Shown: positions 17,587 through 26,790, counted from the first letter of the stretch. The stretch is DNA of 64,000 nucleotides from Bryobacterales bacterium (GCA_025463005.1 JAOAPR010000096.1:1-64000), one strand, 5' to 3'. Notes: generated by a model not told the origin, from the sequence alone. A program made the numbers and translations.

Positions 17587-18528
17587 CTACTTGCCGGCGG
17601 ACTTCTTCTCGTCCGCCCGGGCGCCGGCCAGCATGCCTTCCATCGCGTAGTTGCCCTCGTTGCAGGCGTACTCGATGATAGGTCCTTCGGTCCTCTTCAT
17701 GGGAATCTGCCCGGTCCAGGGCTTGGTGAACGCCGAAGGATCATCCACTGTGAACTCGTACGTGATGGTATCGGGTGCGGTGCGCGTGAAGCGCTCCACC
17801 AGTCGCATGTTCTGACTGGCCCGCTGGAACCGTGTTTTATCGTTGAAGTTGGTGGTTTCAACCACCAGCGTATTGCCTTCCCAGTGGCCGCGCGAATCGC
17901 CCATCCATTGCCGGACATTCGCAGGCACATGGGGACGCCCATCGATCGGGATGATGCGGGCGTCGTGAATCATTTCCACCAGAATCGTCACGTAACCGGG
18001 CGCCTGCACGATCTGGTAATTGTTGTTGTAGAAACTCGGCATCATCGGCGGCCCGGCGGTGGGCCACAGGATGCAGCGCTCGGGCAACGATCGGTCTTCC
18101 GGCCCCTCGGGCGGCCTCCCAAACCCGACTGGCGCGGCAGCCGCACCCTGCTGTGCTTTCCTTGGAATGCGGCCGTCGGACGGGTCGATGATCAACGACG
18201 TTCGCAGCGTTTCAATGACCTTGGTTCCGCGGTCGTACCACGCGTCGTTATAGGCGCGGTTGAGGTCGGCCTGCGCGCCACCGTCGCGGCGATCGGCATT
18301 GTTGCGGTCTACCGTATCCTTTTCGTACTGGCGTGCTTCCGCCGGAGTAAAAAACTCCTTGCCGGCGAGATTGGCGGGGCGCTCGAGCGGTGTGATCGTG
18401 ATATTAGTCCAGACGCCCTGGAGATCGGGTTGGCCGTCGGGCGTGCGCGGTGGCGTGTAGCTCTTCGTCTGGCCAGCTACCGTGCCTGCCAGAATCGCAG
18501 TGGCCAGCGCGAGAACTCTACAGCTCAT
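17587..18528 (-). CDS. Exported type A protein, copy 2
   Basis: At 313 residues this is the shortest type A protein. It has a signal peptide (with a cysteine at position 3 that is removed), then PRTPDGQPDLQGVWTN, TITPLERPANLAGKEFFTP, a charged middle, PERCILW, EMIHDARIIPIDGRPH, WMGDSRGHWEGNTLVVE, DTITYEFTVDDPSAFTKPW and IEYACNEGNYAMEG. The mature chain has exactly two cysteines. Its ATG overlaps the stop of the DUF6152 gene before it (ATGA, 18525-18528), so translation is coupled. It is the last gene of the right-hand array. The function is unknown. Confidence 0.8.
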   Translation of the reverse strand: MSCRVLALATAILAGTVAGQTKSYTPPRTPDGQPDLQGVWTNITITPLERPANLAGKEFFTPAEARQYEKDTVDRNNADRRDGGAQADLNRAYNDAWYDRGTKVIETLRTSLIIDPSDGRIPRKAQQGAAAAPVGFGRPPEGPEDRSLPERCILWPTAGPPMMPSFYNNNYQIVQAPGYVTILVEMIHDARIIPIDGRPHVPANVRQWMGDSRGHWEGNTLVVETTNFNDKTRFQRASQNMRLVERFTRTAPDTITYEFTVDDPSAFTKPWTGQIPMKRTEGPIIEYACNEGNYAMEGMLAGARADEKKSAGK

Positions 18529-18935
18529 TTCGCGTTAGGCTGTTCGTCCGGATTCGATCCGCCCACGAACAACTTCTTCCCGTCGGCGAACGTGATATCG
18601 CGGCCATTGGCGCGATTAGAGCCGTCCTTGGCCTGATAGCCGTCGACCGAAATCTCGGTTCCCTGGGGCAGAGCGTCCTTGGTTACGCCGCGGCGGAACA
18701 GGGCGTTAGGGCTGCCGCCTTCCACCATCCAGCGGGTAACCTTGCCGTCCGAATCCTTCACATCCATATGAATCCAGGAATGCGGGTTAATGAACTCCAC
18801 CTTGGCGACGGTGCCCTTCAACTTCACCGGCTTTTGCGCATCGAATTCCGCAGCAAAGGCGTGGTGCGCCCAAACGGGCGCTGCAGCCAGAAGCAGACCG
18901 GCGATACCCAACACCACCGCTAGTTTTGCACGCAT
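18525..18935 (-). CDS. DUF6152 exported protein, copy 2
   Basis: A 136-residue protein, cut to ATG 18935 (MRAKLAVVLG) from an open frame reaching 19004. The predicted signal peptide ends ...AAPVWA and the mature chain starts HHAFAAEFD. It carries VEFINPHSWIHMDV, VEGGSPN and DGKKLFVGG and no cysteine. It lies 34 bases behind one type A gene and overlaps the next by four bases. The very close match to copy 3 suggests recent duplication. Confidence 0.8.
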   Translation of the reverse strand: MRAKLAVVLGIAGLLLAAAPVWAHHAFAAEFDAQKPVKLKGTVAKVEFINPHSWIHMDVKDSDGKVTRWMVEGGSPNALFRRGVTKDALPQGTEISVDGYQAKDGSNRANGRDITFADGKKLFVGGSNPDEQPNAK

Positions 18936-18969
18936 AAGATTTCTCTCCTTCGCACTTTCAACAATCCTA

Positions 18970-19977
18970 CTACTTTTGGCCTTTTGCCGCTCTCTTCTCG
19001 GCATCCTTCTTTTCCTCGGAGCGAGCCGCTGAAAGAAGACCTGTCATCCCGTAGTTCCCCTCATTGCAAGCGTACTCGAGGATCGGCCCGGTTGTTCTGA
19101 CACTGGGAATGGCTGCGCTCCAGGGCCTGGTGAACGATTCTGGATCGTCGACCGTGAATTCGTACAGCAGCGTTTCCGCATCCATCCGCGTGAAGCGTTC
19201 CGTCAGGTGCAGATTCTCTCCGGATCCTCTGAAGGGCGTCTGGCCTGTGAAATTCGTGGTGTCGATCACCAGGCTGTTGCCGTCCCAGTGGCCGCGCGAA
19301 TCTCCCATCCAGAGCCGGATGCTGTTAGGCGCATGCGGACGGCCGTCCAGCGGTATGACGCGCGCATCATGGATCATTTCATTCAGAATCACGAAGGTTT
19401 GGGCCGTCTGGACCACCTGATAATTATTGTTGTAGGCGCTGGGCATCATGGGCGGTCCGGCGCTGTTCAACAAGATACACCGTTCCATCAAAGGACGGTC
19501 TTCCGGACCATCGGCCGGATGTAATCTTCTGGCCTCTTTCACCTGAGCGGCGCGCTTCTGAGCCAAGGGTGTCAGCGCGGGAACGTGGCCATCGGGAGGA
19601 TCAGTCACCAATGACGTGCGAAGAGTCTTGACGATACCGGTTCCACGGTCCCACCAAAAATCGTTGTAAGCGCGCGCCACATCGGCGTCCGTGCCCGCGC
19701 CGTCGCGCCGATCTTTGTTGCCCTGTTCGATCATCCGCTTGACGTAGGCGGCGGCTTCCTCTTTGGTGAAGAACTCCTTATCCTTGAGATCCGCGGGGCG
19801 TTCCAAAGGTGTGAGAATGGCGTTCGACCAGATCCCTTGAAAATCCGGCTGCCCGTCGGGCGTGCGCGATGGAGTATAGCTCTTCGTAGTCGCCGGCTTC
19901 GACGGCCCCGTTTGGCTCGCGGCAAACACGGCGGCCAGCAACATCGCGGCGATCATGGCAACAATTCTGCGTTTCAT
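18970..19977 (-). CDS. Exported type A protein, copy 3
   Basis: This 335-residue paralogue resembles copies 2 and 4 most. Its signal peptide ends near AVFAASQ. The motifs are SRTPDGQPDFQGIWSN, ILTPLERPADLKDKEFFTK, VTDPPDGHVPALTPLAQKR, MERCILLNSAGPP, EMIHDARVIPLDGRPH, WMGDSRGHWDGNSLVID, YEFTVDDPESFTRPW and LEYACNEGNYGMTG, followed by a Lys/Ala-rich tail. Two cysteines occur in the mature part. It overlaps copy 4 by four bases at its 5' end. Confidence 0.8.
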   Translation of the reverse strand: MKRRIVAMIAAMLLAAVFAASQTGPSKPATTKSYTPSRTPDGQPDFQGIWSNAILTPLERPADLKDKEFFTKEEAAAYVKRMIEQGNKDRRDGAGTDADVARAYNDFWWDRGTGIVKTLRTSLVTDPPDGHVPALTPLAQKRAAQVKEARRLHPADGPEDRPLMERCILLNSAGPPMMPSAYNNNYQVVQTAQTFVILNEMIHDARVIPLDGRPHAPNSIRLWMGDSRGHWDGNSLVIDTTNFTGQTPFRGSGENLHLTERFTRMDAETLLYEFTVDDPESFTRPWSAAIPSVRTTGPILEYACNEGNYGMTGLLSAARSEEKKDAEKRAAKGQK

Positions 19978-20984
19978 TTTGCCCCTTTCTTTGCCGCTGC
20001 GTCGGCGGCCTTTTTTTCGGCGTTTTTTTCGTCCGCTCGAGCCCCACCCAACAGACCCAGCATCGCGTAGTTGCCCTCATTACAGGCGTACTCGAAGATC
20101 GGACTATCCATTCTGGTCATGGGCATCTCCACCGACCAAGGCTTGCTGAACGTGGCCGGGTCATCGACCCGGAATTGATAGTTGATAGTATCCGGTCCGG
20201 TGCGGGTGAAGCGTTCCACCAGGTGAAGGCCCGTGCTCGATCCGCGGAAACTGCTTTTTTCAGAGAAATTGGTGGAGTCGACCACCAGCGTATCGCCCTC
20301 CCAGTGACCACGCGGATCTCCTAGCCACTGACGAACATTCTGTTCGACATGCGCGCGGCTGTCCAATGGAACCACGCGGGCTTCGTGAATCATCTCGTTA
20401 AAGATGACCACGTACCCAGGAGCCTGAATAATCTGAAAATCATTGTTGTAAGGACCCGGGATCATCGGCACGCCGCGGGTAAGGCAGCGCTCCCACAGGT
20501 TCCGGTCTTCGGGTCCGTCGGAGGGATGGAGACGCTGATACGCGCGCGCATCGGATTGCTTTTTCTGAGCATCCGCGGTCAGCTCGGGAACTTTTCCATC
20601 GGGCGGATCGGTAATGAGCGAGGTTCTACGGTTCGCGACGACCTTGGTTCCCCGGTCGCGCCAGAATTCGTTGTATGACCGGCCGACGTCCACTTCCGGG
20701 CCGCCATCGCGGCGTTCGCTGTTGATCTGCGCGAACGCGCGCTTCTCAAAATCCTGCGCTTCCTGGTCGTTTAAGAAGAACTGCTTGCCGGCAAGCTCGG
20801 CGGGTCGCTCCAGGGGAGTGATGGTGGCGTTGGTCCAGACGCCTTGCAGATCCGGCTGGCCGTCGGCGGTACGTGGAAGAGCCCACGATTTCGATGAAGT
20901 CTGGCCTTTGGCCGCGGTTTGACCGGAGGCAGGTCCCGACGCTAACAGTCCAATGGCGATGGCCAATGCCAGCGCACGCATCAT
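19974..20984 (-). CDS. Exported type A protein, copy 4
   Basis: A 336-residue protein with signal peptide (MMRALALAIAIGLLASGPASGQ) and the type A motif series: PRTADGQPDLQGVWTN, TITPLERPAELAGKQFFLN, ITDPPDGKVPELTADAQK, WERCLTRGVP, EMIHEARVVPLDSRAH, WLGDPRGHWEGDTLVVD, INYQFRVDDPATFSKPW and FEYACNEGNYAM. It departs from the others in DSRAH for DGRPH. Mature cysteines are again two. The long Ala/Lys tail (ending KKGAK) is probably disordered. It follows a DUF6152 gene by 36 bases. Confidence 0.8.
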   Translation of the reverse strand: MMRALALAIAIGLLASGPASGQTAAKGQTSSKSWALPRTADGQPDLQGVWTNATITPLERPAELAGKQFFLNDQEAQDFEKRAFAQINSERRDGGPEVDVGRSYNEFWRDRGTKVVANRRTSLITDPPDGKVPELTADAQKKQSDARAYQRLHPSDGPEDRNLWERCLTRGVPMIPGPYNNDFQIIQAPGYVVIFNEMIHEARVVPLDSRAHVEQNVRQWLGDPRGHWEGDTLVVDSTNFSEKSSFRGSSTGLHLVERFTRTGPDTINYQFRVDDPATFSKPWSVEMPMTRMDSPIFEYACNEGNYAMLGLLGGARADEKNAEKKAADAAAKKGAK

Positions 20985-21020
20985 CGTAACCTCCGCCGGG
21001 CCTCCGCCGGATAAGATGAG

Positions 21021-21437
21021 TTACTGCTTACCGTCGCCGTTTGCGCCGGGAGCCGAACCGCCCATGAACAGGCGCTTGCCGTCCTTGGCGTACGTGAGAT
21101 TAGCGCCCACCGCCCGATCCGCGCCATCCTTGGCGCGGTAACCCTCGACGATGATCTCGGTTCCTTCCGGGAGCGATTCTTTGCTGAAGCCGTTGCGGAA
21201 CAGCGAATTGGGGCTGCCGCCTTCGACCATCCACTTGGTCACTTTACCATCGGGACTCTTGACGTCCAGATGGATCCAGGAGTGGGGATTCACCAGCTCC
21301 CATTTGGTGACCACTCCCTGCAGCTTGAGCGGCTTTTTCTCGTCGAATTCGGCCGCGAAGGCGTGATGCGCCCAAACAGGCGCTACGGCGAGGAGCATCC
21401 CCGCGCCAGCAAGAACAAGGGCCAGCTTTGTCCTCAT
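21021..21437 (-). CDS. DUF6152 exported protein, copy 3
   Basis: A 138-residue protein beginning MRTKLALVLAGAG. The signal peptide ends ...APVWA and the mature chain begins HHAFAAEFDEKKPLK. It has WELVNPHSWIHLDV, VEGGSPN and GKRLFMGG. No cysteine is present. It completes the right-hand B-A-DUF6152 unit, 12 bases behind the type A gene. Confidence 0.85.
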   Translation of the reverse strand: MRTKLALVLAGAGMLLAVAPVWAHHAFAAEFDEKKPLKLQGVVTKWELVNPHSWIHLDVKSPDGKVTKWMVEGGSPNSLFRNGFSKESLPEGTEIIVEGYRAKDGADRAVGANLTYAKDGKRLFMGGSAPGANGDGKQ

Positions 21438-21449
21438 CGAATTGCTCCT

Positions 21450-22481
21450 TTACTTCTTCTCGGTGGCGCGAGCGCCGCTGAGGTTGTTGGCCATGCCGTA
21501 ATTGCCTTCATGGCAGGCGTACTCGTAGACATGGCCATCGATCTTGACCATGTTGTACTCGCCGGAGAACGGCTTCACCCAAGTCTTGGGATCGTCGACC
21601 GTGAATTGATATTGGACCGTGTCGGCGTCGATGCGTGTGAAGCGCTCCGTGACCTTCGCGGCGTCGCTCACCTGCGCGCCCTGGATCGAAACCTGAGGAT
21701 TGTAGTTAATGGTTTCCACCACCAGCGTGTCGCCTTCCCAGTGGCCGCGGGAATCGCCCATCCACTGCCTGACTTCGGCCGGCGCATGTGGACGGCCATC
21801 GGTCGGGATGATGCGGGTGTCATGAATCATTTCCTGAACGATCGCGACGTATCCCTGACCCTGCACGATCTGCAGCGTTGAGTTGTAGCCTACCGGCATC
21901 ATCGGAGGCCCTTCAAATCCCCAGGTGATGCAGCGCTCGGCGAGCGGGCGCGTTTCGGGGCCGTCCCATTGGTGCACCTGCTGGAACGTACGGCGGTCGG
22001 CGGCGCGTTTCGCCGCTTCCGGTGTTAATGCAGGCACCCGGCCTTCGGGCCCGCTGATGATGGAGGTCCGCAGGCTTGCGGCCCTCTTTACTGTGGGTCC
22101 GCCCAGGCCGAACTGGCTGGTGTCGTAGTGAACGGCGAGCCCGTTGCCCTCTGGGTCGGCTGCAGCTGCGGGGCGCGCGGCGCCTCCACGTCCGCCTCTT
22201 CCACCGCCAGCCGGCGCCGCTTGCGCGGAGGCTGTCCGATCGGCTTCATCGTTGTAGAATTCTTTTGCACCCAGGTTCGCAGGCCGAGCAACTGGAATGG
22301 TCTGGGCGTTCGAATACACACCCTGCAGATCCGGCTTGCCATCCGGAGTCCGCGGCATAGTCCAGCCCTTGGCAGCCGGCGCCGGCTTTGCGGTTACCTG
22401 GGATTGCGCTGAGATGCGTGCCGACACAAACAATACGACGGCGACGAGAGCAATTAGCGAAGTGAGAATTTGTCGTCTCAT
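21450..22481 (-). CDS. Exported type A protein, copy 5
   Basis: The 343-residue protein has a signal peptide ending near SARISAQ. After PRTPDGKPDLQGVYSN and TIPVARPANLGAKEFYN it carries a Gly/Ala/Arg-rich insertion (about residues 90-110) that the other copies lack. The usual C-terminal half follows: AERCITWGFEGPP, EMIHDTRIIPTDGRPH, WMGDSRGHWEGDTLVVE, VQYQFTVDDPKTWVKPF and YEYACHEGNYGM. Two cysteines are present in the mature chain. Its start overlaps the stop of the type B gene by four bases (ATGA). Confidence 0.8.
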   Translation of the reverse strand: MRRQILTSLIALVAVVLFVSARISAQSQVTAKPAPAAKGWTMPRTPDGKPDLQGVYSNAQTIPVARPANLGAKEFYNDEADRTASAQAAPAGGGRGGRGGAARPAAAADPEGNGLAVHYDTSQFGLGGPTVKRAASLRTSIISGPEGRVPALTPEAAKRAADRRTFQQVHQWDGPETRPLAERCITWGFEGPPMMPVGYNSTLQIVQGQGYVAIVQEMIHDTRIIPTDGRPHAPAEVRQWMGDSRGHWEGDTLVVETINYNPQVSIQGAQVSDAAKVTERFTRIDADTVQYQFTVDDPKTWVKPFSGEYNMVKIDGHVYEYACHEGNYGMANNLSGARATEKK

Positions 22482-23314
22482 TTACTGTCTCCTTTTCCTT
22501 GCGTCGGCTGCTTTCGAAGGTGTCCGTACAGCACCTCTTCGGCGAACTCCACACACTTATATTCGAGAATCTGCGCGTTCTTTTCCAATCGCCGGTAGAG
22601 CGGCATGCTCATCTTCCATTGGCGGCTGAACACCTTAGGATCGTCAATGGTGGCCTCATACTGCAGCGCGTCCGGTCCGACCGCAGTATAGCGCTCGATG
22701 ACGTGCAGCGCATCGCTGTGCCAGTTACCGGCGCGGTCGAACCAGGTCTGATCGTTGAGGCTGGTGACGTCCACTACCAGCGATTCTCCGTCCCAGCGCC
22801 CGTTCGACCATCCCATCCAGCTATCGGCCGGGGCCTTGGTGGGCGCACCCATATTAATAACGCGCACCGCACCGGCATATTCGTACACAATCATCATGGT
22901 GCCGGTACCCTGGACGATCTGGAACGGATACGGCATGTAGGTAGAGCGGGGAACTCCGCCCATGTAGCACTTGACCTCAGGGTCCAGCTTCAGGCGGTTG
23001 GTGTAGTTTTCCTTCTGTTTAGCGGCGGCTTCAGGCTTATAGGGGATCTCGTTGCCCTCGACTACGCCCAGTCCGGCTGGCGCCGAATAGGCCGCGCCCA
23101 GCGAATAAACCGGTCCCTGCGAAGCAGCATGCGGGCGGATGTCCCAATTGGCCTCATTCATGGCCTGCCAGATGCCGTTCAGGTTGGGCTTTCCGTCCTT
23201 AGTACGGGGAGCTTTGTAGGCGGGAGCCTGCGCGGAGGTGGGCATCACAGCTAAGGAAAACAGCGATGCTCCAGCAACGGCAACCACCAACCAATTTCCC
23301 AACCGACTCTGCAT
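22478..23314 (-). CDS. Exported type B protein, copy 2
   Basis: A 278-residue protein, started at ATG 23314 (MQSRLGNWLVV) rather than at 23374, because the signal peptide (ending PTSAQ) begins there. By eye more than half its residues match type B copy 1: DGKPNLNGIWQ, GVVEGNEIPYKP, VKCYMGGVPR, WMGWSNGRWDGESLVVDV, LQYEATIDDPKVFSRQW and LEYKCVEFAEEVLYG. Two cysteines. It is the first gene of the leftward array; its promoter must lie in the 115 bases shared with the divergent copper ATPase gene. Confidence 0.75.
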   Translation of the reverse strand: MQSRLGNWLVVAVAGASLFSLAVMPTSAQAPAYKAPRTKDGKPNLNGIWQAMNEANWDIRPHAASQGPVYSLGAAYSAPAGLGVVEGNEIPYKPEAAAKQKENYTNRLKLDPEVKCYMGGVPRSTYMPYPFQIVQGTGTMMIVYEYAGAVRVINMGAPTKAPADSWMGWSNGRWDGESLVVDVTSLNDQTWFDRAGNWHSDALHVIERYTAVGPDALQYEATIDDPKVFSRQWKMSMPLYRRLEKNAQILEYKCVEFAEEVLYGHLRKQPTQGKGDSK

Positions 23315-23429
23315 CGTAGCAGTCTCCTCTCGGCCCGCCGCGCGGCGGGTACACGGCCGGAATTGATCGTACATTCAAACAAATACGAAGTCAAGGCAGC
23401 CGTGAGAACATCAAATAGGAGCGGCCGTC

Positions 23430-25712
23430 GTGAGTACGATCAACCCATTCCAGATCCATCCCGTCTCGTCCGGACCTAGACTTAAGGACCCGGTTTGTGG
23501 CATGGAGGTTACTCCAGACAAGGCCGCCGGGAGCTTCAAATACAAGGGGCAGACCTATTATTTCTGCGCCCAGAGCTGTCTGGCCAAGTTTCAGGCCGAT
23601 CCGGAGAAGTATCTCGCCCCGAAACCCCTCGCGACGCCTCCTTCAGACGCACAAAAGGATGTAGAGTACACCTGCCCGATGCATCCCGAGGTGGTCCAGA
23701 TGGGGCCGGGAAGCTGCCCGATCTGCGGCATGGCTCTGGAACCCAAAGAGATCCAGGCGGGTGAAACGGCAAACCCCGAGCTTGTCGACATGCAGAGGCG
23801 GTTCTGGGTCAGCGCGGCCTTGACGATCCCGGTCTTGCTGATCGCAATGGTCCCGCTGCTGCCGGCCCGAATTACGACTTGGCTCGAACTGGTTTTATCG
23901 ACCCCCGTCGTCCTATGGGGCGGATGGCCGTTTTTCGTGCGCGCCTGGCAATCACTGGTGAACCGCAACCTTAATATGTTCACGCTGATCGGCCTAGGCG
24001 TCGGCGCGGCATACATCTTCAGCCTGGTAGCCACGTTTTTGCCCCCGCTTCCGGTCTATTTCGAACCAGCCGCGGTGATCGTGACGCTGGTGCTGCTGGG
24101 CCAGGTCCTGGAACTGAAAGCTCGCGGCCGGACGGGAGCCGCTATCAAAGCGTTGCTCGGCCTGGCGCCCAAGACTGCGCGAGTGGTCAGGCCGGACGGG
24201 ACTGAAACCGATGTGCCCCTCGATCAGATCCATCCGGGGGATCTGCTGCGCGTGCGGCCCGGCGAAAAGATCCCAGTCGACGGTGTGGTGGTGGAGGGGG
24301 CGAGCGCGGTCGATGAATCGATGCTCACCGGCGAACCCATACCAGTCGAAAAAACGCCGGGCGACAAAGTCATTGGTGCGACGGTGAACAGCAATGGATC
24401 GCTGATCATCAGGGCCCAGCGCGTCGGAGCGGAAACATTGCTGGCGCAGATCGTGCGCATGGTGGCGGAGGCGCAGCGTAGCCGCGCGCCCATTCAGAAG
24501 CTCGCCGATCAGGTGGCCGCGTATTTCGTTCCGGCGGTGGTCGGGATCGCGATTTTGACGTTTCTTGGCTGGAGCTTGTGGGGACCTCCGCCGCGTCTTG
24601 CGCACGCGCTGGTGAATGCGGTCGCGGTTTTGATCATTGCGTGCCCCTGCGCCCTGGGACTTGCGACACCCATGTCGATCATGGTCGCGATGGGCAGAGG
24701 CGCAACCATGGGCGTTCTGTTCAAGAACGCCGAGGCGATCGAGCTCCTATATAAGGTCGACACTCTGGTGGTCGACAAGACCGGCACACTCACCGAAGGC
24801 AAGCCGACACTGCTGACTGTCGAGCCGGCCCCTGGTTTCGACGAGCAGCGCCTCCTCTATATGGCGGCCAGCCTGGAACGGGCCAGCGAACATCCGCTGG
24901 CGCATGCTGTGGTGACTGGCGCTCAGGAGCGCGGTGTCTCTTCGGGTTCCGCGGACCAATTTCAGGCGGTTCCCGGCAAGGGAGTCCTGGCACGTGTGGA
25001 CGGCATCGAAATCGCGGTGGGGAATCTCGCGATGATGCAAGAGGTCGGCGTAGACGTGGGCGATCTGCTGCCGCGCGTCAACGTGATGCGGGCCGAGGGG
25101 CAGACCGTTCTGTTCGTGGCCATGGGAGGAAAAATCGCGGGATTCCTGGGTGTAGCCGATCCCATCAAGGCGACGACCCCGGAAGCCATCCGGCAACTAC
25201 AGATCGAAGGTATGCGGATCGTGATGCTGACAGGAGACAGCCGCACCACAGGCGAGGCTGTGGCGAAGAAGCTGGGGATCGATGAGGTCGTGGCCGAAGT
25301 ATTGCCGCATGAGAAACGCCGACATATCCAGCGGCTTCAGGAATCCGGCCGGTTCGTGGCCATGGCGGGTGACGGGATCAATGACGCTCCGGCGCTGGCG
25401 CAGGCCCAGGTCGGGATCGCAATGGGAACGGGAGCGGATATCGCCATCGAAAGCGCTGACGTCACGCTGGTCCAAGGGGATCTGCGCGGTATCGTGCGGG
25501 CGCGCCGGCTCAGTCGGGCGACCATGGGCAACATCAAGCAAAACCTTTTCTTCGCCTTTGTCTACAATTCCCTGGGCGTGCCGATCGCAGCGGGGGTGCT
25601 GTATCCCGTGTTCGGGCTGCTACTTAGCCCCATGATCGCTGCAGCCGCGATGAGCTTCAGTTCGGTTTCGGTGATCAGCAACTCCTTGAGATTGCGGACG
25701 ATCCACCTCTGA
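23430..25712 (+). CDS. copA: Copper-exporting P1B-type ATPase
   Basis: The 760-residue pump starts at GTG 23430 behind AGGAG. Instead of an HMA domain it has a YHS metal-binding domain (about 19-62, DPVCGMEV and FCAQSC) and a heavy-metal-binding motif TCPMHPE...CPICGM (81-101). Eight membrane helices follow. CPC at 405-407 is the transmembrane metal site, DKTGT at 449-453 holds the phosphorylated Asp, TGEP is at 300-303, ASEHPLAH is the nucleotide-domain motif, and GDGIND closes the P domain. The YN in helix 7 and MSFSSVSV in helix 8 are typical of Cu+ pumps (P1B-1). It shares a 115-base divergent region with the exported-protein array. Confidence 0.9.
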   Translation: MSTINPFQIHPVSSGPRLKDPVCGMEVTPDKAAGSFKYKGQTYYFCAQSCLAKFQADPEKYLAPKPLATPPSDAQKDVEYTCPMHPEVVQMGPGSCPICGMALEPKEIQAGETANPELVDMQRRFWVSAALTIPVLLIAMVPLLPARITTWLELVLSTPVVLWGGWPFFVRAWQSLVNRNLNMFTLIGLGVGAAYIFSLVATFLPPLPVYFEPAAVIVTLVLLGQVLELKARGRTGAAIKALLGLAPKTARVVRPDGTETDVPLDQIHPGDLLRVRPGEKIPVDGVVVEGASAVDESMLTGEPIPVEKTPGDKVIGATVNSNGSLIIRAQRVGAETLLAQIVRMVAEAQRSRAPIQKLADQVAAYFVPAVVGIAILTFLGWSLWGPPPRLAHALVNAVAVLIIACPCALGLATPMSIMVAMGRGATMGVLFKNAEAIELLYKVDTLVVDKTGTLTEGKPTLLTVEPAPGFDEQRLLYMAASLERASEHPLAHAVVTGAQERGVSSGSADQFQAVPGKGVLARVDGIEIAVGNLAMMQEVGVDVGDLLPRVNVMRAEGQTVLFVAMGGKIAGFLGVADPIKATTPEAIRQLQIEGMRIVMLTGDSRTTGEAVAKKLGIDEVVAEVLPHEKRRHIQRLQESGRFVAMAGDGINDAPALAQAQVGIAMGTGADIAIESADVTLVQGDLRGIVRARRLSRATMGNIKQNLFFAFVYNSLGVPIAAGVLYPVFGLLLSPMIAAAAMSFSSVSVISNSLRLRTIHL

Positions 25713-25751
25713 TCGGCACCTGACGTGCATGAATTCGCGTGGGAGGCGCGC

Positions 25752-26624
25752 ATGAAACTACTTGTCGCCATTGATCATTCCGAGGCGAGCCAATACGTAG
25801 TCAAGGAAATCGCCGCCCGACCCTGGGCTCCGAACTCCTGCGCGGAAGTCCTCAATGTGGTGGAGCCCGCTCATTTGTGGACGGCCTCTCAAACCGCCGA
25901 ACAGGCGATGAAACTTTCCGCCGACCTGGTGCATCGCCCCGTCGAAGAGCTTCGCGGCCGGGGTCTGGAAGCAAGCGGCCTGATCCTGCGGGGAGACCCC
26001 AAACGTGTGATTCTGGACCGAGCCCAGGAAACGACTGCCGATTTTATTTTTGTCGGCTCGCACAGCGCTTCGGGGGTGTCCCGGTTTTTGGCGGGAAATG
26101 TTGCGTCGGCGGTTGTGCGCCACGCTCCGTGCTCGGTGGAGATCGTGCGGGCCAGGGACGGCAAGCCCCCCGGCGTTAGCAAAATACTCGTGGCCACAGA
26201 TGGCTCTGAGTTTTCGGAGCGCGCCGCGCGGTCAGTCGCGGAACGGCCCTGGCCCGAAGGGACCGAGGTCGAGGTGTTCAGCGTAGTGGAACTGGCTTTG
26301 GGTACTGCGCAGGCCTTATTCGAGCCGCCTTACGTGGACACCGAGCAGTTGGAAATCCTTCGCGAAGAAGCCATGAAGCGCGCCCAGACTGCGGTGGAAG
26401 GCGCCGTAGAAACTCTCTCGAAGAGCTCTCTCAAAGTTTCGGAATCGATCTCCGTACTGTTGGGCGGCCCAAAGACCGTGATCATTGAGGAAGCCGACAA
26501 AATCGGCGCCGACCTGATTGTCGTGGGCTCACACGGACACCGGGGCATCGAACGTTTCCTGCTGGGCAGCGTCTCTGAAGGTGTAGCATTGCATGCGCAC
26601 TGCTCGGTCGAAGTGATCCGTTAG
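25752..26624 (+). CDS. Tandem universal stress protein
   Basis: The 290-residue protein contains two Usp domains (about 1-140 and 145-290). Each shows the ATP-binding-type end: GSHSASGVSRFLAGNVASAV in the first and GSHGHRGIERFLLGSVSEGV in the second. I start at ATG 25752 because GGAGG stands seven bases before it; an earlier frame start at 25725 has none. It follows the copper ATPase by 39 bases on the same strand, so the two may share a transcript. Tandem Usp proteins respond to redox, starvation or metal stress; the signal here is not known. Confidence 0.85.
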   Translation: MKLLVAIDHSEASQYVVKEIAARPWAPNSCAEVLNVVEPAHLWTASQTAEQAMKLSADLVHRPVEELRGRGLEASGLILRGDPKRVILDRAQETTADFIFVGSHSASGVSRFLAGNVASAVVRHAPCSVEIVRARDGKPPGVSKILVATDGSEFSERAARSVAERPWPEGTEVEVFSVVELALGTAQALFEPPYVDTEQLEILREEAMKRAQTAVEGAVETLSKSSLKVSESISVLLGGPKTVIIEEADKIGADLIVVGSHGHRGIERFLLGSVSEGVALHAHCSVEVIR

Positions 26625-26790
26625 GGATCCAATAAGTCGCGCAAAACGTTGGTTTTTCGGTGGATACGACAAACCGCTAACCTTTTGAAGCTGCCTGCGT
26701 CCAATGAATTGAGACCACAATCCCGGCAGAAACCGGAGACTGCGGCCGGTTGGGCAAGTCTGTGGAATTCATTAAATGTGTGGAGGTGCT

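Noticed and set aside
17578-18636. 352-residue plus-strand open frame in the exported-protein array
   Set aside because: Antisense to the type A gene; similar His/Val-rich shadows appear opposite the other type A genes, reflecting shared codon use.
12203-23314. Treating the type A genes as DNA repeats or a mobile-element array
   Set aside because: The similarity is at protein level with many silent differences; no terminal repeats or transposase are present.
26720-26760. AACCGG...CCGGTT inverted repeat between the stress protein and HtrA genes
   Set aside because: Six-base stem with no T-run; too weak to call a terminator.
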